Source: JADLAT01 sp964348795
Lineage (GTDB): Bacteria > Pseudomonadota > Alphaproteobacteria > Micavibrionales > Micavibrionaceae
Assembly: GCA_964348795.1 (NCBI GenBank)
Contig: CAYGDY010000007.1
Span: forward strand, 45,212-109,211
DNA length: 64,000 bases
Direction: 5' to 3'
A model generated the notes under the pieces. It did no database searches. It saw only the letters and a list, made by a program, of their open reading frames with translations, and was not told the DNA's origin. Position 1 is the stretch's first letter. Every line of letters starts with the position of its first letter. Positions 18,053 through 25,912 of the stretch are shown here, one piece after another. Both the position numbers and the translations under genes were made by a program.

Positions 18053-18574
18053 TCAATCATCGGAAGGAATAAAACTGAGCATGGGAGGCGATGTAAAATA
18101 AAACGTCTCGTGATTATGTGGATACGAAATAAAAAAATTTCCAAGCAATAGGCCTTCGTGGTGCACCGGAAGACAAAACTGCCGAATGTGGTCTTTTGTA
18201 TGTTCAAGATCGGATGTCTTGGAAAGAGCGTCGGGATCAATTTCTTTTGACACGGAAAAATCTCCAGGAAACGACACCGTAAAGGCACCGATTCCCAAAA
18301 AATTACATTCTTTCAGAAAGTCTTCTCCTGAGCGTTGTGCCGCGTACCAGTGAGCAGGATTGGGGATGACGCCATAAAAGGGCGTATCGTACCAAATTTG
18401 TGAGTTTTGTTCTTGACGTTCGGGGAGCCGATATGTGCTCAGGTAGAGTTTTTTGCAGTGGGCATATTCTTTGCTGTGCTGAAAGGACTCCCAGCCAATG
18501 ACCAGAGCTTTCTGAAGTATCGGGATGTGTTTTTGAATTTCTAGAATTTTTTTTCTCTGTGAAGTGACAGGCAT
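18053..18574 (-). CDS. Hypothetical protein
   Basis: A 173-residue soluble protein without recognised domains. It is rich in His, Tyr, Phe and Lys and starts MPVTSQRKKILEIQKHIPIL. There is no signal peptide. Base composition is more AT-rich than the flanking genes, and no clear ribosome binding site precedes the ATG. It sits 3 bp upstream of the SirB1-like gene on the same strand, which is the main support for it being real. Confidence 0.55.
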   Translation of the reverse strand: MPVTSQRKKILEIQKHIPILQKALVIGWESFQHSKEYAHCKKLYLSTYRLPERQEQNSQIWYDTPFYGVIPNPAHWYAAQRSGEDFLKECNFLGIGAFTVSFPGDFSVSKEIDPDALSKTSDLEHTKDHIRQFCLPVHHEGLLLGNFFISYPHNHETFYFTSPPMLSFIPSDD

Positions 18575-18622
18575 GGCAATGTTCGTTCATTCATTGTGAT
18601 ATTGAGATTGACAAACATATAA

Positions 18623-19414
18623 TCAAGGTGGCAAGGGTTCGGCCTCAATGGAATGTCTGGAGGGGAGCGGAGCGCTGGAGACCGTACCGCCATCGGAAGA
18701 AGTGTTTTGCCCCTCGGGTGTGATGGAAGTGGGTCCGCCGCTCCCGTTTAAATCAGACGGAGACAGCATTTCATTCTGCCCTTGCCTTGCGGGCGCGCCG
18801 CCCTTTTTACGGGGGGGCAATACCACGGCATCTTCCTGTGTGCCTGCAATCTTGACATAACTTACAACGCCTTTGACGCCTTTGATTTTGCGCGCCCTGC
18901 TGACGACTTTGTTCAGCTCCTTCTGGCTCTGGGCAAAGCCCATGAGATAGATAGTGCCCTGCACTGTATCAATGGAATAATTGACCGAAAGAATATCCTT
19001 GGCAAAGATGAGCTCGGAGCGCAGGCGGGTCGTAATCCATGTGTCCGTGGCGTAACCGGAAACGCCCTCGCTTTCAGCCACGCGGATTTCATTGATAACC
19101 TGCTTCACTCCCTTGGGTTGCCAGGCCAGCCGTACGGCTTCCACGCGGGCTTCGGGCTTTTGCACGACACCGGTAATAAGAACACGACCATTGTTGATGG
19201 TGAGATCCAGCTTGGAAAATGTATCAACATCGTATTTGAACCACAAATCATTGATGGCGATTTGGATCCCTGCATCACTGACCGCACCGGAAATCCCGCC
19301 TTCCTGCGAGGCTGAAACGCCTGCCGTGGCGGCGATTCCTGTCGCAATTCCAATCGGCGCGCAGGAGCAAAGCAATAACGTTGAAGCAATCAAAAGAGAT
19401 CTTATATGAAACAT
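18623..19414 (-). CDS. BON-domain lipoprotein (OsmY-like)
   Basis: A 263-residue exported protein. The signal peptide MFHIRSLLIASTLLLCSC ends in a lipobox-like LCSC (Cys18). It is followed by a glycine/alanine-rich stretch and two BON domains (about residues 55-120 and 125-195), then a disordered Pro/Ser/Gly tail. The ATG at 19414 is preferred over 19423 because GGAA then lies 9 nt upstream. BON proteins of this kind guard outer-membrane integrity under stress. In alphaproteobacteria such a gene often lies next to yraN, as here. Confidence 0.88.
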   Translation of the reverse strand: MFHIRSLLIASTLLLCSCAPIGIATGIAATAGVSASQEGGISGAVSDAGIQIAINDLWFKYDVDTFSKLDLTINNGRVLITGVVQKPEARVEAVRLAWQPKGVKQVINEIRVAESEGVSGYATDTWITTRLRSELIFAKDILSVNYSIDTVQGTIYLMGFAQSQKELNKVVSRARKIKGVKGVVSYVKIAGTQEDAVVLPPRKKGGAPARQGQNEMLSPSDLNGSGGPTSITPEGQNTSSDGGTVSSAPLPSRHSIEAEPLPP

Positions 19415-19450
19415 GGCGTACATTTCCGCTGGATCGAATCAGTCTGCTTA

Positions 19451-19822
19451 TTATTGCCCTTCAATCCACGCATTGTCCAGATGATAAACGGACAGGCCGC
19501 CGCTCACGGTTATGACATCAAAGCGGAGGGCAAAGTCATAGTAGGCGGGATGGTGGGCCAGAAAATAGCGGGCGGCATTTTCAATGCGCCGGCGGTTTTG
19601 CGGGCGCACGGCGTGCAGGGCCGCCTCTTTGGTTTCTCGCGCTTTGACTTCTATAATAAGGATCATATTTTTCTTGCGGGCGATGAGGTCAATCTCCCCC
19701 ACAGGGGTTTTATAGCGCTGGGCCAGAATTTTGTAGCCTTTGAGGCAAAGAAAGAGCGCAGAAATTGTCTCGGCCCAGTGGCCATGGTCATAGGCCTTGC
19801 GTCTGGCGGTTTTAGTCGGCAT
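19451..19822 (-). CDS. YraN/UPF0102 endonuclease-like protein
   Basis: A 123-residue protein of the UPF0102 family, with a restriction-endonuclease-like fold. It has GHWAETISALFLCLKGYKIL, GEIDLIARKKNMILIIEVKA (the D...E-x-K type core) and a C-terminal RFDVITV. The frame extends to 19894, but GGAG at 7 nt supports the ATG at 19822, giving an 11 bp overlap with rsmI. The function of the family is not firmly established. Confidence 0.9.
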   Translation of the reverse strand: MPTKTARRKAYDHGHWAETISALFLCLKGYKILAQRYKTPVGEIDLIARKKNMILIIEVKARETKEAALHAVRPQNRRRIENAARYFLAHHPAYYDFALRFDVITVSGGLSVYHLDNAWIEGQ

Positions 19823-20714
19823 CTGGGCTCTCCGTGAGGGTGAGGGCCAGTGTGTACAAGGCGGAGCGGGATGCGCCGGTCTGCGTGCTGACATGCGCGG
19901 CGGCTTCTTTGGTCCGCATGGTTTTGAGGGCCGTTTTCAAAAGTGTGGAGAGATCCTCTTCGGATATGGTGGTTTCTACAGGCGGGGCAATGACCAGCAC
20001 GATTTCACCTTTGGGCTGTTCGCGGGATTCATAATGGGTGATGAGCGTTTCGAGGGGGCCGCACTGGATTTCTTCGTAGAGTTTTGTGAGCTCCCGTGTG
20101 ACCGCCACAGTCCTGTTGCCCAGAACCTCTGCAATATCTGCAAGACTTTTGGTTAGGCGCGGTCCCGTTTCAAACGCTATAAGGGTCGAAGGCGTATTCT
20201 GCCAGAGCCGGAGCAGGCTCTGGCGCGCGCCTGATTTGGGGGGCAAAAACCCGATAAAGGTAAAGGCATTGCTGGGAAGGCCTGAAAGCTGGAGCGCGGT
20301 TAAAGGCGCATTGGCTCCGGGCAGGCTTGTTACATAAAGCCCTTTTGCCTTAAGGTCTTCTACCAGCTTGTATCCCGGGTCCGAGATCAACGGCGTGCCG
20401 GCATCGCTGATCAGGGCGAGCGCTTCGCCATTTTGAATGCGCTGGAGGATTTCTGCGCGTTTGCCGGAATCGCTGTGATCGTTATAGATTTCGAGCTTCT
20501 TTTTGATCCCGTAGGTGGAGAGAAGCTTGCCTGAGATGCGGGTGTCCTCGCAGTAAATAGTGTCCACGGCGCTCAAGGTATCAAGCGCGCGCAAAGTGAT
20601 ATCCCTCAGGTTTCCAATCGGCGTGGCAATCAAATAGAGCCCCGCCTTCAGTGGTTTGTGGACGGGGTCCGGTAAAATCCATGCAGATACGGGGCGTGGG
20701 GTGTGTGTGCTCAT
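19812..20714 (-). CDS. rsmI: 16S rRNA (cytidine(1402)-2'-O)-methyltransferase
   Basis: SAM-dependent methylation of the ribose at C1402 in the decoding centre. The tetrapyrrole-methylase fold is shown by LYLIATPIGNLRDITLRAL, YCEDTRISGKLL, ALISDAGTPLISDPGYKLV and FIGFLPPKSGARQ. The frame is open to 20852, but the ATG at 20714 gives a 300-residue protein of normal length. It overlaps yraN by 11 bp and is divergent from the secreted protein gene at 20789. Confidence 0.95.
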   Translation of the reverse strand: MSTHTPRPVSAWILPDPVHKPLKAGLYLIATPIGNLRDITLRALDTLSAVDTIYCEDTRISGKLLSTYGIKKKLEIYNDHSDSGKRAEILQRIQNGEALALISDAGTPLISDPGYKLVEDLKAKGLYVTSLPGANAPLTALQLSGLPSNAFTFIGFLPPKSGARQSLLRLWQNTPSTLIAFETGPRLTKSLADIAEVLGNRTVAVTRELTKLYEEIQCGPLETLITHYESREQPKGEIVLVIAPPVETTISEEDLSTLLKTALKTMRTKEAAAHVSTQTGASRSALYTLALTLTESPDAD

Positions 20715-20788
20715 ACCTGAACATACAGAGGGATTCTTCCAAAATCCACGAAAAGGTGTATGGTGGAGGGAAATGGAGAGAGGCGGAC

Positions 20789-21289
20789 ATGAAAAAGGCA
20801 GGACTGGTCGGGATCGTTTTTTTAAGTGTGCTGTGCTCGTACGCGCAGGCATCTCAGTTCCCCGATGATTTGGGAGAATTTCCGCTCCTGACGGAAGATA
20901 AAATCATGGGTGTCGTTGAAAAATTTTCGATGGGGGAGCCTGTTGGCGATAGTTTTTCTGTGGATATAAACGGGGATAAAAATCCGGAAAAATTCATAGG
21001 AACGGATTGCGGACAGGCTGGATGTTTTTATTGTATTTTTTCGCCCGTGGAGGCAGAACAATATAGGTTGATCGGGTTTGTCAATCTGACACGTAATTTT
21101 GAAGTGCTGGAAACCAGCCATGAAGGATTTCATGACCTGCTGGATTATTGGTCTTTGAGCGCGAAGGAAGGGGATTTAAACCGTTTTTCCTATGATTCTG
21201 CAAAACACAGATATGATGGGATCTTTATAAAACCCGTTTCGTCCGATGTTGCGGACATCGTAAAGCCTACCTATAAGCCAAATCGCTAA
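20789..21289 (+). CDS. Secreted hypothetical protein
   Basis: A 166-residue protein with a clear signal peptide (MKKAGLVGIVFLSVLCSYAQ, cut after AQAS). The mature part contains FSVDINGDKNPEKFIGTDCG, a calcium-loop-like or FG-GAP-like acidic motif, and a C-x3-C-x2-C cluster (CGQAGCFYC). GGAGAGAGG lies close before the ATG at 20789, so the longer in-frame extension back to 20651 is rejected. It lies between rsmI and the LpoA-like lipoprotein and is probably periplasmic. Function unknown. Confidence 0.65.
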   Translation: MKKAGLVGIVFLSVLCSYAQASQFPDDLGEFPLLTEDKIMGVVEKFSMGEPVGDSFSVDINGDKNPEKFIGTDCGQAGCFYCIFSPVEAEQYRLIGFVNLTRNFEVLETSHEGFHDLLDYWSLSAKEGDLNRFSYDSAKHRYDGIFIKPVSSDVADIVKPTYKPNR

Positions 21290-21310
21290 CATAACTTCAG
21301 GGAGAACCAC

Positions 21311-22528
21311 ATGAGACAGGGTTTTGGAAATATAATAAAAAGCGTTTTGTTTGCGTTTTTGCTCTGTGCTCTGACGGCTTGCGGCCTCGGGGCGGGATAC
21401 CGGACCGCGCAGGAGGTTGCGGGTGCGGTGTCTCAGGCTCCTAAGACGGCGGCCCCTGTATCCGCCCCGCAGGCGGAAAAAATCAAGGTCGGAATTTTGC
21501 TCCCCTTGAGTGGACCGCATCAGGCGTTGGGGCAGGCGTTGTTCCAGTCCGCGCAACTGGCATTGTTTGATATCGGGTACGAGAATGTGGAATTGGTGCC
21601 CCGTGATGTGGGATCTACGCCCGCGCAAGCGGTGCAGGCCGCAAATTCTGCGATTGATTCAGGGGCGCAATTGTTGCTGGGGCCCGTGTTTTCGCCATCC
21701 GTGCGGGCGGTCAAGCCTGTGGCGGAGCGGGCGGGCGTGAACGTGATTTCCTTCACGACTGACTGGACGCTGGCGGGGGGGAATGTCTATGTGCTGGGCT
21801 TTACGCCGTTCGATCAGGTGGAGCGGATCACGCGCTATGCGTCTGCGCAGAACCTGCGCAATGTGTCTGTGTTCGCGCCCGAAGATGTGTATGGGCGGAT
21901 GGTGACAGGCGCGTTTTCCACTCTGGCTCCACGCTATGGGGTGACGATTTCTGCCAAGGGTAGTTTTCCGGCGCAAGGGGGGGATGTTGCCCCCTATGTT
22001 GCGCGTTTTTCTACGCAGGCGGTGTCTTCTTCCGCGGTTCTCCTGCCGGCGGGTGGTGCACAGGCTGTGGCTGTGGCGCGGCAATTACGCGGGCAAGGGT
22101 TGCAAGCCGGCACGGTTCGGATTTTAGGCACAGGCCTGTTTGATGAGACAACAGGCGAGTCCTTGTTGCGCGGGAATCCGGATTTGAATGGAGCTTGGTT
22201 TCCAGCGCCTGCACCCGCTTTGCGCCGAAAATTCGAGGACCGTTATACAGCGCTTTATGGTGTGATGCCGCCACGGATCGCCACGCTGGCTTATGATGCG
22301 ACGGCGCTGGCGGTTGTGCTGGCGCGCATGGGGGCTGAAAAAGGCACTGGGCCGGCCTATGACCGGTCTGCGCTGATGAATCCCAATGGCTGGTCGGGGA
22401 TTGATGGAATTTTCCGTTTCAAACCCAATGGTGTGGCGGAACGGGGTTTGGCGGTTTTGGGGTTCGAGACGGGACAAATCGTCCTTCTCGAAGAGGCACC
22501 GAAAACATTCCAGACCGCCGTACCCTAG
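21311..22528 (+). CDS. LpoA-like penicillin-binding protein activator (periplasmic-binding-fold lipoprotein)
   Basis: A 405-residue lipoprotein. The signal peptide ends at lipobox LTAC (Cys23) and is followed by a Pro/Ala linker. A type I periplasmic-binding fold begins at IKVGILLPLSGPHQALGQAL and continues with LLLGPVFSPSVRAVKPVAER and VSVFAPEDVYGRM. In gammaproteobacteria LpoA activates PBP1A from the outer membrane; the alphaproteobacterial homologues are named by similarity only. Its location beside rsmI and yraN matches the usual neighbourhood. No substrate is predicted. Confidence 0.88.
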   Translation: MRQGFGNIIKSVLFAFLLCALTACGLGAGYRTAQEVAGAVSQAPKTAAPVSAPQAEKIKVGILLPLSGPHQALGQALFQSAQLALFDIGYENVELVPRDVGSTPAQAVQAANSAIDSGAQLLLGPVFSPSVRAVKPVAERAGVNVISFTTDWTLAGGNVYVLGFTPFDQVERITRYASAQNLRNVSVFAPEDVYGRMVTGAFSTLAPRYGVTISAKGSFPAQGGDVAPYVARFSTQAVSSSAVLLPAGGAQAVAVARQLRGQGLQAGTVRILGTGLFDETTGESLLRGNPDLNGAWFPAPAPALRRKFEDRYTALYGVMPPRIATLAYDATALAVVLARMGAEKGTGPAYDRSALMNPNGWSGIDGIFRFKPNGVAERGLAVLGFETGQIVLLEEAPKTFQTAVP

Positions 22529-22653
22529 AAAATTTTCCCCAAATCGACACTTGCTTTTTCGTGTGAAAAACGGCACGCTCTGACTTCTCTGAAGAACGAT
22601 TCGGTATTTCGATACGATACGGATTGTTTTGAAAAATAATAACAAGAGGAATA

Positions 22654-23328
22654 GTGCCCGTGGGATATAAAGCCGGATATGCTTTGAAAGAAGAGTTTGA
22701 TGGACATGAGGCACGTTTGCCCGAACCTGTGGGGGAGGAACAGACCATCCCTCAAAAGCTCCATAAGGGCCGTCCCAGAAGCCAGTCTTGCCGGAAAGCG
22801 GTGTTAAAAGCGGTCAATGCTTTGCTTTTACATACTTCGGTACAGGACCTGTCCATCGAGGCCGTTGCCAAGAAAGCAAAGGTCGGGAAATCCACGATTT
22901 ATCGCTGGTGGTCGAACAAGACCGCGATTGTGATGGAGGCGCTGATCAGCCAGCCCGGGATTCAAAGCCCCTTGCCGACCCCTAAAAATAACGCCGAAGC
23001 TGTTATTTTGCAACTGGATAAGCTGATCCGTTTGCTGGACAGTAAAAACGGCGAGATTATTTCCCAGCTCTTCAGTGAGGCCCAGAATAATCCGCAGGCC
23101 CATAAAATTTTTTCCGATATTTTCCTTACGCCCCTGATCGATGCGATCGAGTTCAGTGTAGAGCAAGGGGTCAGGGACCGTGAATTCCGTCCGACTTTGG
23201 ATATCAAGCTCGCGGTGGATCTGTTGTGCGGGCCAATTTTTTTCCGGCTCATGGCCAATCCGTCTACGCTGGATGCGGCGTTTCGGGAGACATATCCGAG
23301 GGAAGCCGTGCGCCTGATCAGCGCATAA
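22654..23328 (+). CDS. TetR/AcrR-family transcriptional regulator
   Basis: A 224-residue repressor-type protein. The helix-turn-helix lies at about residues 65-95 (DLSIEAVAKKAKVGKSTIYR, then WWSNKTAIVMEAL). The helical ligand-binding part continues to the end (DIKLAVDLLCGPIFFRLM). The N-terminal 40 residues are unusual and may not all be translated: start codons are GTG at 22654 or GTG at 22660, with AGAGGA just upstream. It is convergent with ahpD. Its target is unknown. Confidence 0.88.
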   Translation: MPVGYKAGYALKEEFDGHEARLPEPVGEEQTIPQKLHKGRPRSQSCRKAVLKAVNALLLHTSVQDLSIEAVAKKAKVGKSTIYRWWSNKTAIVMEALISQPGIQSPLPTPKNNAEAVILQLDKLIRLLDSKNGEIISQLFSEAQNNPQAHKIFSDIFLTPLIDAIEFSVEQGVRDREFRPTLDIKLAVDLLCGPIFFRLMANPSTLDAAFRETYPREAVRLISA

Positions 23329-23337
23329 AAAGTCCTG

Positions 23338-23862
23338 TTATCCGGCCTCTTCCGTATCCAGAATCGTAGCCACGGCATGCAGGACACTGGCAATCCGGAC
23401 CGCTGTTTGAATGTGTTCGATTTTCAGGCCGTGTTCCCGCAGGATGTTTTCGTGGGATTTTACGCAAAACTGACAGCCATTGATGACAGAAACCGCAAGG
23501 GCCCAGAGCTCGAAATGGGCTTTGTCCACGCCTGGATTTCCAATCACATTCATCCGCAGTTTCGCGGGCAGGGTCTTGTATTCTTCTGCCATCATGCCGG
23601 TGAACTTGTAATAAATATTGTTCATGGCCATGATGGAAGCCGCAGATTTTACCGCGTTCAGGGCTTCAGGCGAAAGACGGGGGGAAACTTCTGCGGTCAT
23701 ATGCGCAATAACGGTTTTTTGCCGTGTGGCCAGCGCCGAAGCTAAAAAAGTACCCCAGAGCTGTTCGGGGTTTAGGCTTTCATCCATGGCCAAAGTGGAG
23801 AGATTGAGTCTGATATCCTTGGCGTATTCCGGAATCAGGGTTTTCAATATTTCAATCGACAT
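23338..23862 (-). CDS. ahpD: Alkyl hydroperoxidase AhpD
   Basis: A 174-residue carboxymuconolactone-decarboxylase-fold thiol reductase that recycles AhpC. The catalytic set fits the numbering of the mycobacterial enzyme: Glu118, Cys130 and Cys133 (GCQFCVKSH), His137. The frame runs on to 24096, but the ATG at 23862 follows AAGGA and restores normal length. It is the second gene after ahpC on the same strand. A hairpin at 23904-23936 separates the two. Confidence 0.95.
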   Translation of the reverse strand: MSIEILKTLIPEYAKDIRLNLSTLAMDESLNPEQLWGTFLASALATRQKTVIAHMTAEVSPRLSPEALNAVKSAASIMAMNNIYYKFTGMMAEEYKTLPAKLRMNVIGNPGVDKAHFELWALAVSVINGCQFCVKSHENILREHGLKIEHIQTAVRIASVLHAVATILDTEEAG

Positions 23863-23903
23863 CAAAACATTTCCTTTACAGAAAAGGTGGGTTTGAGTAA
23901 GGA

Positions 23904-23936
23904 AAATCCCCGCCCCTTTTGACGAGACGGGGATTT
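23904..23936 (-). terminator. Hairpin between ahpC and ahpD
   Basis: AAATCCCCG (23904-23912) pairs perfectly with CGGGGATTT (23928-23936). On the minus strand the stem ends in TTTT just upstream of ahpD. It may act as a partial terminator or an mRNA-processing/stability element that sets a higher level of ahpC than ahpD. Confidence 0.5.
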
Positions 23937-23962
23937 CATAAGGCGCTTTAGACAATAGTGTC

Positions 23963-24544
23963 CTATGCCGCAATTTTCTGGGCTTCGGCCGAGACATCAA
24001 TCGTGTCCCCGCCGACAGGGCGGTTGCAGGGGCAGAGTTCATCAGACTGCAGGGCATCCAGAATGCGCAGGGTTTCCTTGGGGTTCCGGCCCACACTCAA
24101 GGCGTTGACGCTCACGTGCTGGATGGTGTTGTCAGGGTCCACGATAAAGGTGGCGCGTAAAGCGACACCCGCATTGTGATCCCGAACGCCCAGTCCGTCT
24201 GTAAGAGAGCCGTTCGTATCGGCAAAGGACCATTGACCGAGCTTGTCCAGATCCTTGTGTTCTCGGCGCCATGCCAGTTTGCAGAACTCGTTGTCAGTGG
24301 AACCGCCCAGTACCACGCAATTGCGGTCTGCAAATTCGCTGTTCAATCTGGCGAATTCTGCGATTTCCGTCGGGCAGACAAAGGTAAAATCCTTGGGGTA
24401 GAAAAAGAAAACTTTCCATTGTCCGGCAAAGCTTTGTTCGGTAATTTTTTCAAAGGCAGATTTGCCATTTTCCTCGTGCTTGTTAAAGCCGGGCTTTACG
24501 CCTGTGATGGTGAAGGGGGGGACTGTATCGCCGATGCCGAGCAT
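23963..24544 (-). CDS. ahpC: Peroxiredoxin AhpC
   Basis: A 193-residue 2-Cys peroxiredoxin that reduces hydrogen peroxide, organic peroxides and peroxynitrite. The peroxidatic cysteine is Cys57 in KDFTFVCPTE. The C-terminal ELCPCNRP provides Cys171 and Cys173, a double-cysteine ending like that of the mycobacterial, AhpD-dependent enzymes. AAGGAG lies before the ATG at 24544, so the 10-residue extension is rejected. The pairing with ahpD indicates AhpD, not AhpF, as electron donor. Confidence 0.96.
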   Translation of the reverse strand: MLGIGDTVPPFTITGVKPGFNKHEENGKSAFEKITEQSFAGQWKVFFFYPKDFTFVCPTEIAEFARLNSEFADRNCVVLGGSTDNEFCKLAWRREHKDLDKLGQWSFADTNGSLTDGLGVRDHNAGVALRATFIVDPDNTIQHVSVNALSVGRNPKETLRILDALQSDELCPCNRPVGGDTIDVSAEAQKIAA

Positions 24545-24686
24545 AGTATTCTCCTTTATGTGTTGATATCTCAAGAGCGTGATTTAGGGCCGATCATGCG
24601 GAAATCAAGGGGAATTTGCAATAAAAAACTGTAGAAAAGCGTCTGCACCTTGCCAAAAGAAGGAAAAAGGATTATAAGCCCCCCGT

Positions 24687-25583
24687 ATGACGTGGAAAGT
24701 TGCCGCCCTGTACCGGTTTGTGCCTGTTGCCGATATTCCGGCTTTGCGATCGGAGATCCGTGCCTTCGGAGAGTCCTGCGCGGGGTTGTGCGGAACCCTC
24801 CTTCTTGCGCCCGAAGGGATCAACGGCACCATCGCGGCCTTTCCGGACGATCTGGACGCCATGGTGGCGTTTCTTGATGAGAAGCTGGGCATTTCAAAGG
24901 GGGAACTCAAATACTCCCACGCATCCAAGCAACCTTTTAACCGTTTCAAGGTGCGTCCCAAAAAAGAGCTGATCACCCTCAAACGGCCTGAAGCCGATCC
25001 CAATAAAATTGTAGGAACCTATGTGGAGCCGCAGGACTGGAATGCGTTGATCCGTGATCCGGATGTTGTATTGGTGGATACACGCAACGACTATGAAACC
25101 AAAGTCGGTATTTTTGAAGGCGCAAGAGATCCCGACATCAAAGTCTTTACGGAATTTCCGGATTGGGTGGCTGAAAATCTCGATCCCGCCAGGCATAAAA
25201 AAATCGCTATGTTCTGCACGGGCGGTATCCGGTGCGAGAAGGCCAGCGCTTACATGCGCGCACAGGGATTTGAGAATGTCTACCACCTCAAAGGCGGAAT
25301 TTTAAAATATCTGGAAACCATTCCGGCGGACCAGAGCACATGGAAAGGCGAATGTTTTGTCTTCGACCAGCGCGTGTCCGTGGGGCATGGCTTGCAGGAA
25401 GGTGAATGGGCGATCTGTCATGCGTGCCGCGAACCCCTTTCTGGGGAAGATCTCGTGCATCCGGCCTATGAAAAGGGCATTTCCTGTCATCATTGCAAGG
25501 ACAGTTTGACATCCGAGCGGGAGCGGGCTTTGCGCGACCGGCAGAAATTCTATGCGGAGAAATACGCTGAAACGGGCGCGTAG
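24687..25583 (+). CDS. trhO: tRNA uridine(34) hydroxylase TrhO (rhodanese-domain)
   Basis: Oxygen-dependent 5-hydroxylation of U34 in tRNA, a step toward cmo5U or mo5U. It is 298 residues long: an N-terminal acylphosphatase-like domain (APEGINGTIA), a rhodanese domain with VDTRNDYE and the active-site loop CTGGIRC (Cys177, Cys183), and a C-terminal cysteine-rich segment (CHACREP, CHHC) likely to bind metal. It is convergent with the HEPN gene across a 329 bp gap. Confidence 0.93.
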   Translation: MTWKVAALYRFVPVADIPALRSEIRAFGESCAGLCGTLLLAPEGINGTIAAFPDDLDAMVAFLDEKLGISKGELKYSHASKQPFNRFKVRPKKELITLKRPEADPNKIVGTYVEPQDWNALIRDPDVVLVDTRNDYETKVGIFEGARDPDIKVFTEFPDWVAENLDPARHKKIAMFCTGGIRCEKASAYMRAQGFENVYHLKGGILKYLETIPADQSTWKGECFVFDQRVSVGHGLQEGEWAICHACREPLSGEDLVHPAYEKGISCHHCKDSLTSERERALRDRQKFYAEKYAETGA

Positions 25584-25912
25584 AGTTTTTTGTATTCTTG
25601 CTGTCTTTCTGGGAGAATCCAAAAGGTTCAAGAGGCGTTTATAGTCCTTTCAGTTAAAAATCCGACATAATTCATCGTCATACCCACCCCGTGTCGGGCG
25701 TGACGGATTCTTATTTGAAATGGCTATATAGTTCTTTCGATGGACCCCCCCCTAGAACCCGCCGTGCGGATTCAGGGAACGACATTGTAAAGGACGATCA
25801 TCTTTGTCATAGCCCCCTCCCTATAGGGGGGCTATGACGGATACGGTTCTTTCGTGTTGAAATAACAGGAAAAAACTGCTCCTGTGACTTACAAATCTTG
25901 TGTAAAACAGGA
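25584..25912. repeat. Non-coding gap with repeat fragments and a hairpin, between trhO and the HEPN gene
   Basis: No convincing ORF is seen in these 329 bp. At 25639-25668 there is a copy, inverted and with one mismatch, of the 30 bp flank found at 60838-60867. At 25676-25705 there is a short CGTCA...TGACG palindromic unit of the same dispersed family. A TATAGT-x-CTTTC-like motif recurs near 25640 and 25728, with a shorter GTTCTTTCG near 25845. The perfect hairpin at 25806-25838 is listed separately. Either a repeat graveyard with a bidirectional terminator, or a site for a structured RNA. Confidence 0.6.
25806..25838. terminator. Perfect 12 bp hairpin between convergent genes
   Basis: GTCATAGCCCCC (25806-25817) pairs fully with GGGGGCTATGAC (25827-25838) around a 9-base loop. 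It lies between the convergent trhO and HEPN genes, the place for a bidirectional terminator, but there is no U-run on either side. It could also be part of a non-coding RNA next to the HEPN gene. Confidence 0.5.

Noticed and set aside
18303..18590. 95-codon minus-strand ORF overlapping the gene at 18053
   Set aside because: Out of frame with the longer ORF, no ribosome binding site and low-complexity basic composition.
25584..25912. CRISPR array next to the HEPN gene
   Set aside because: No evenly spaced direct repeats with unique spacers. The recurring motifs are short, unevenly spaced, and belong to a repeat family also found elsewhere in the window. No array was seen elsewhere either.
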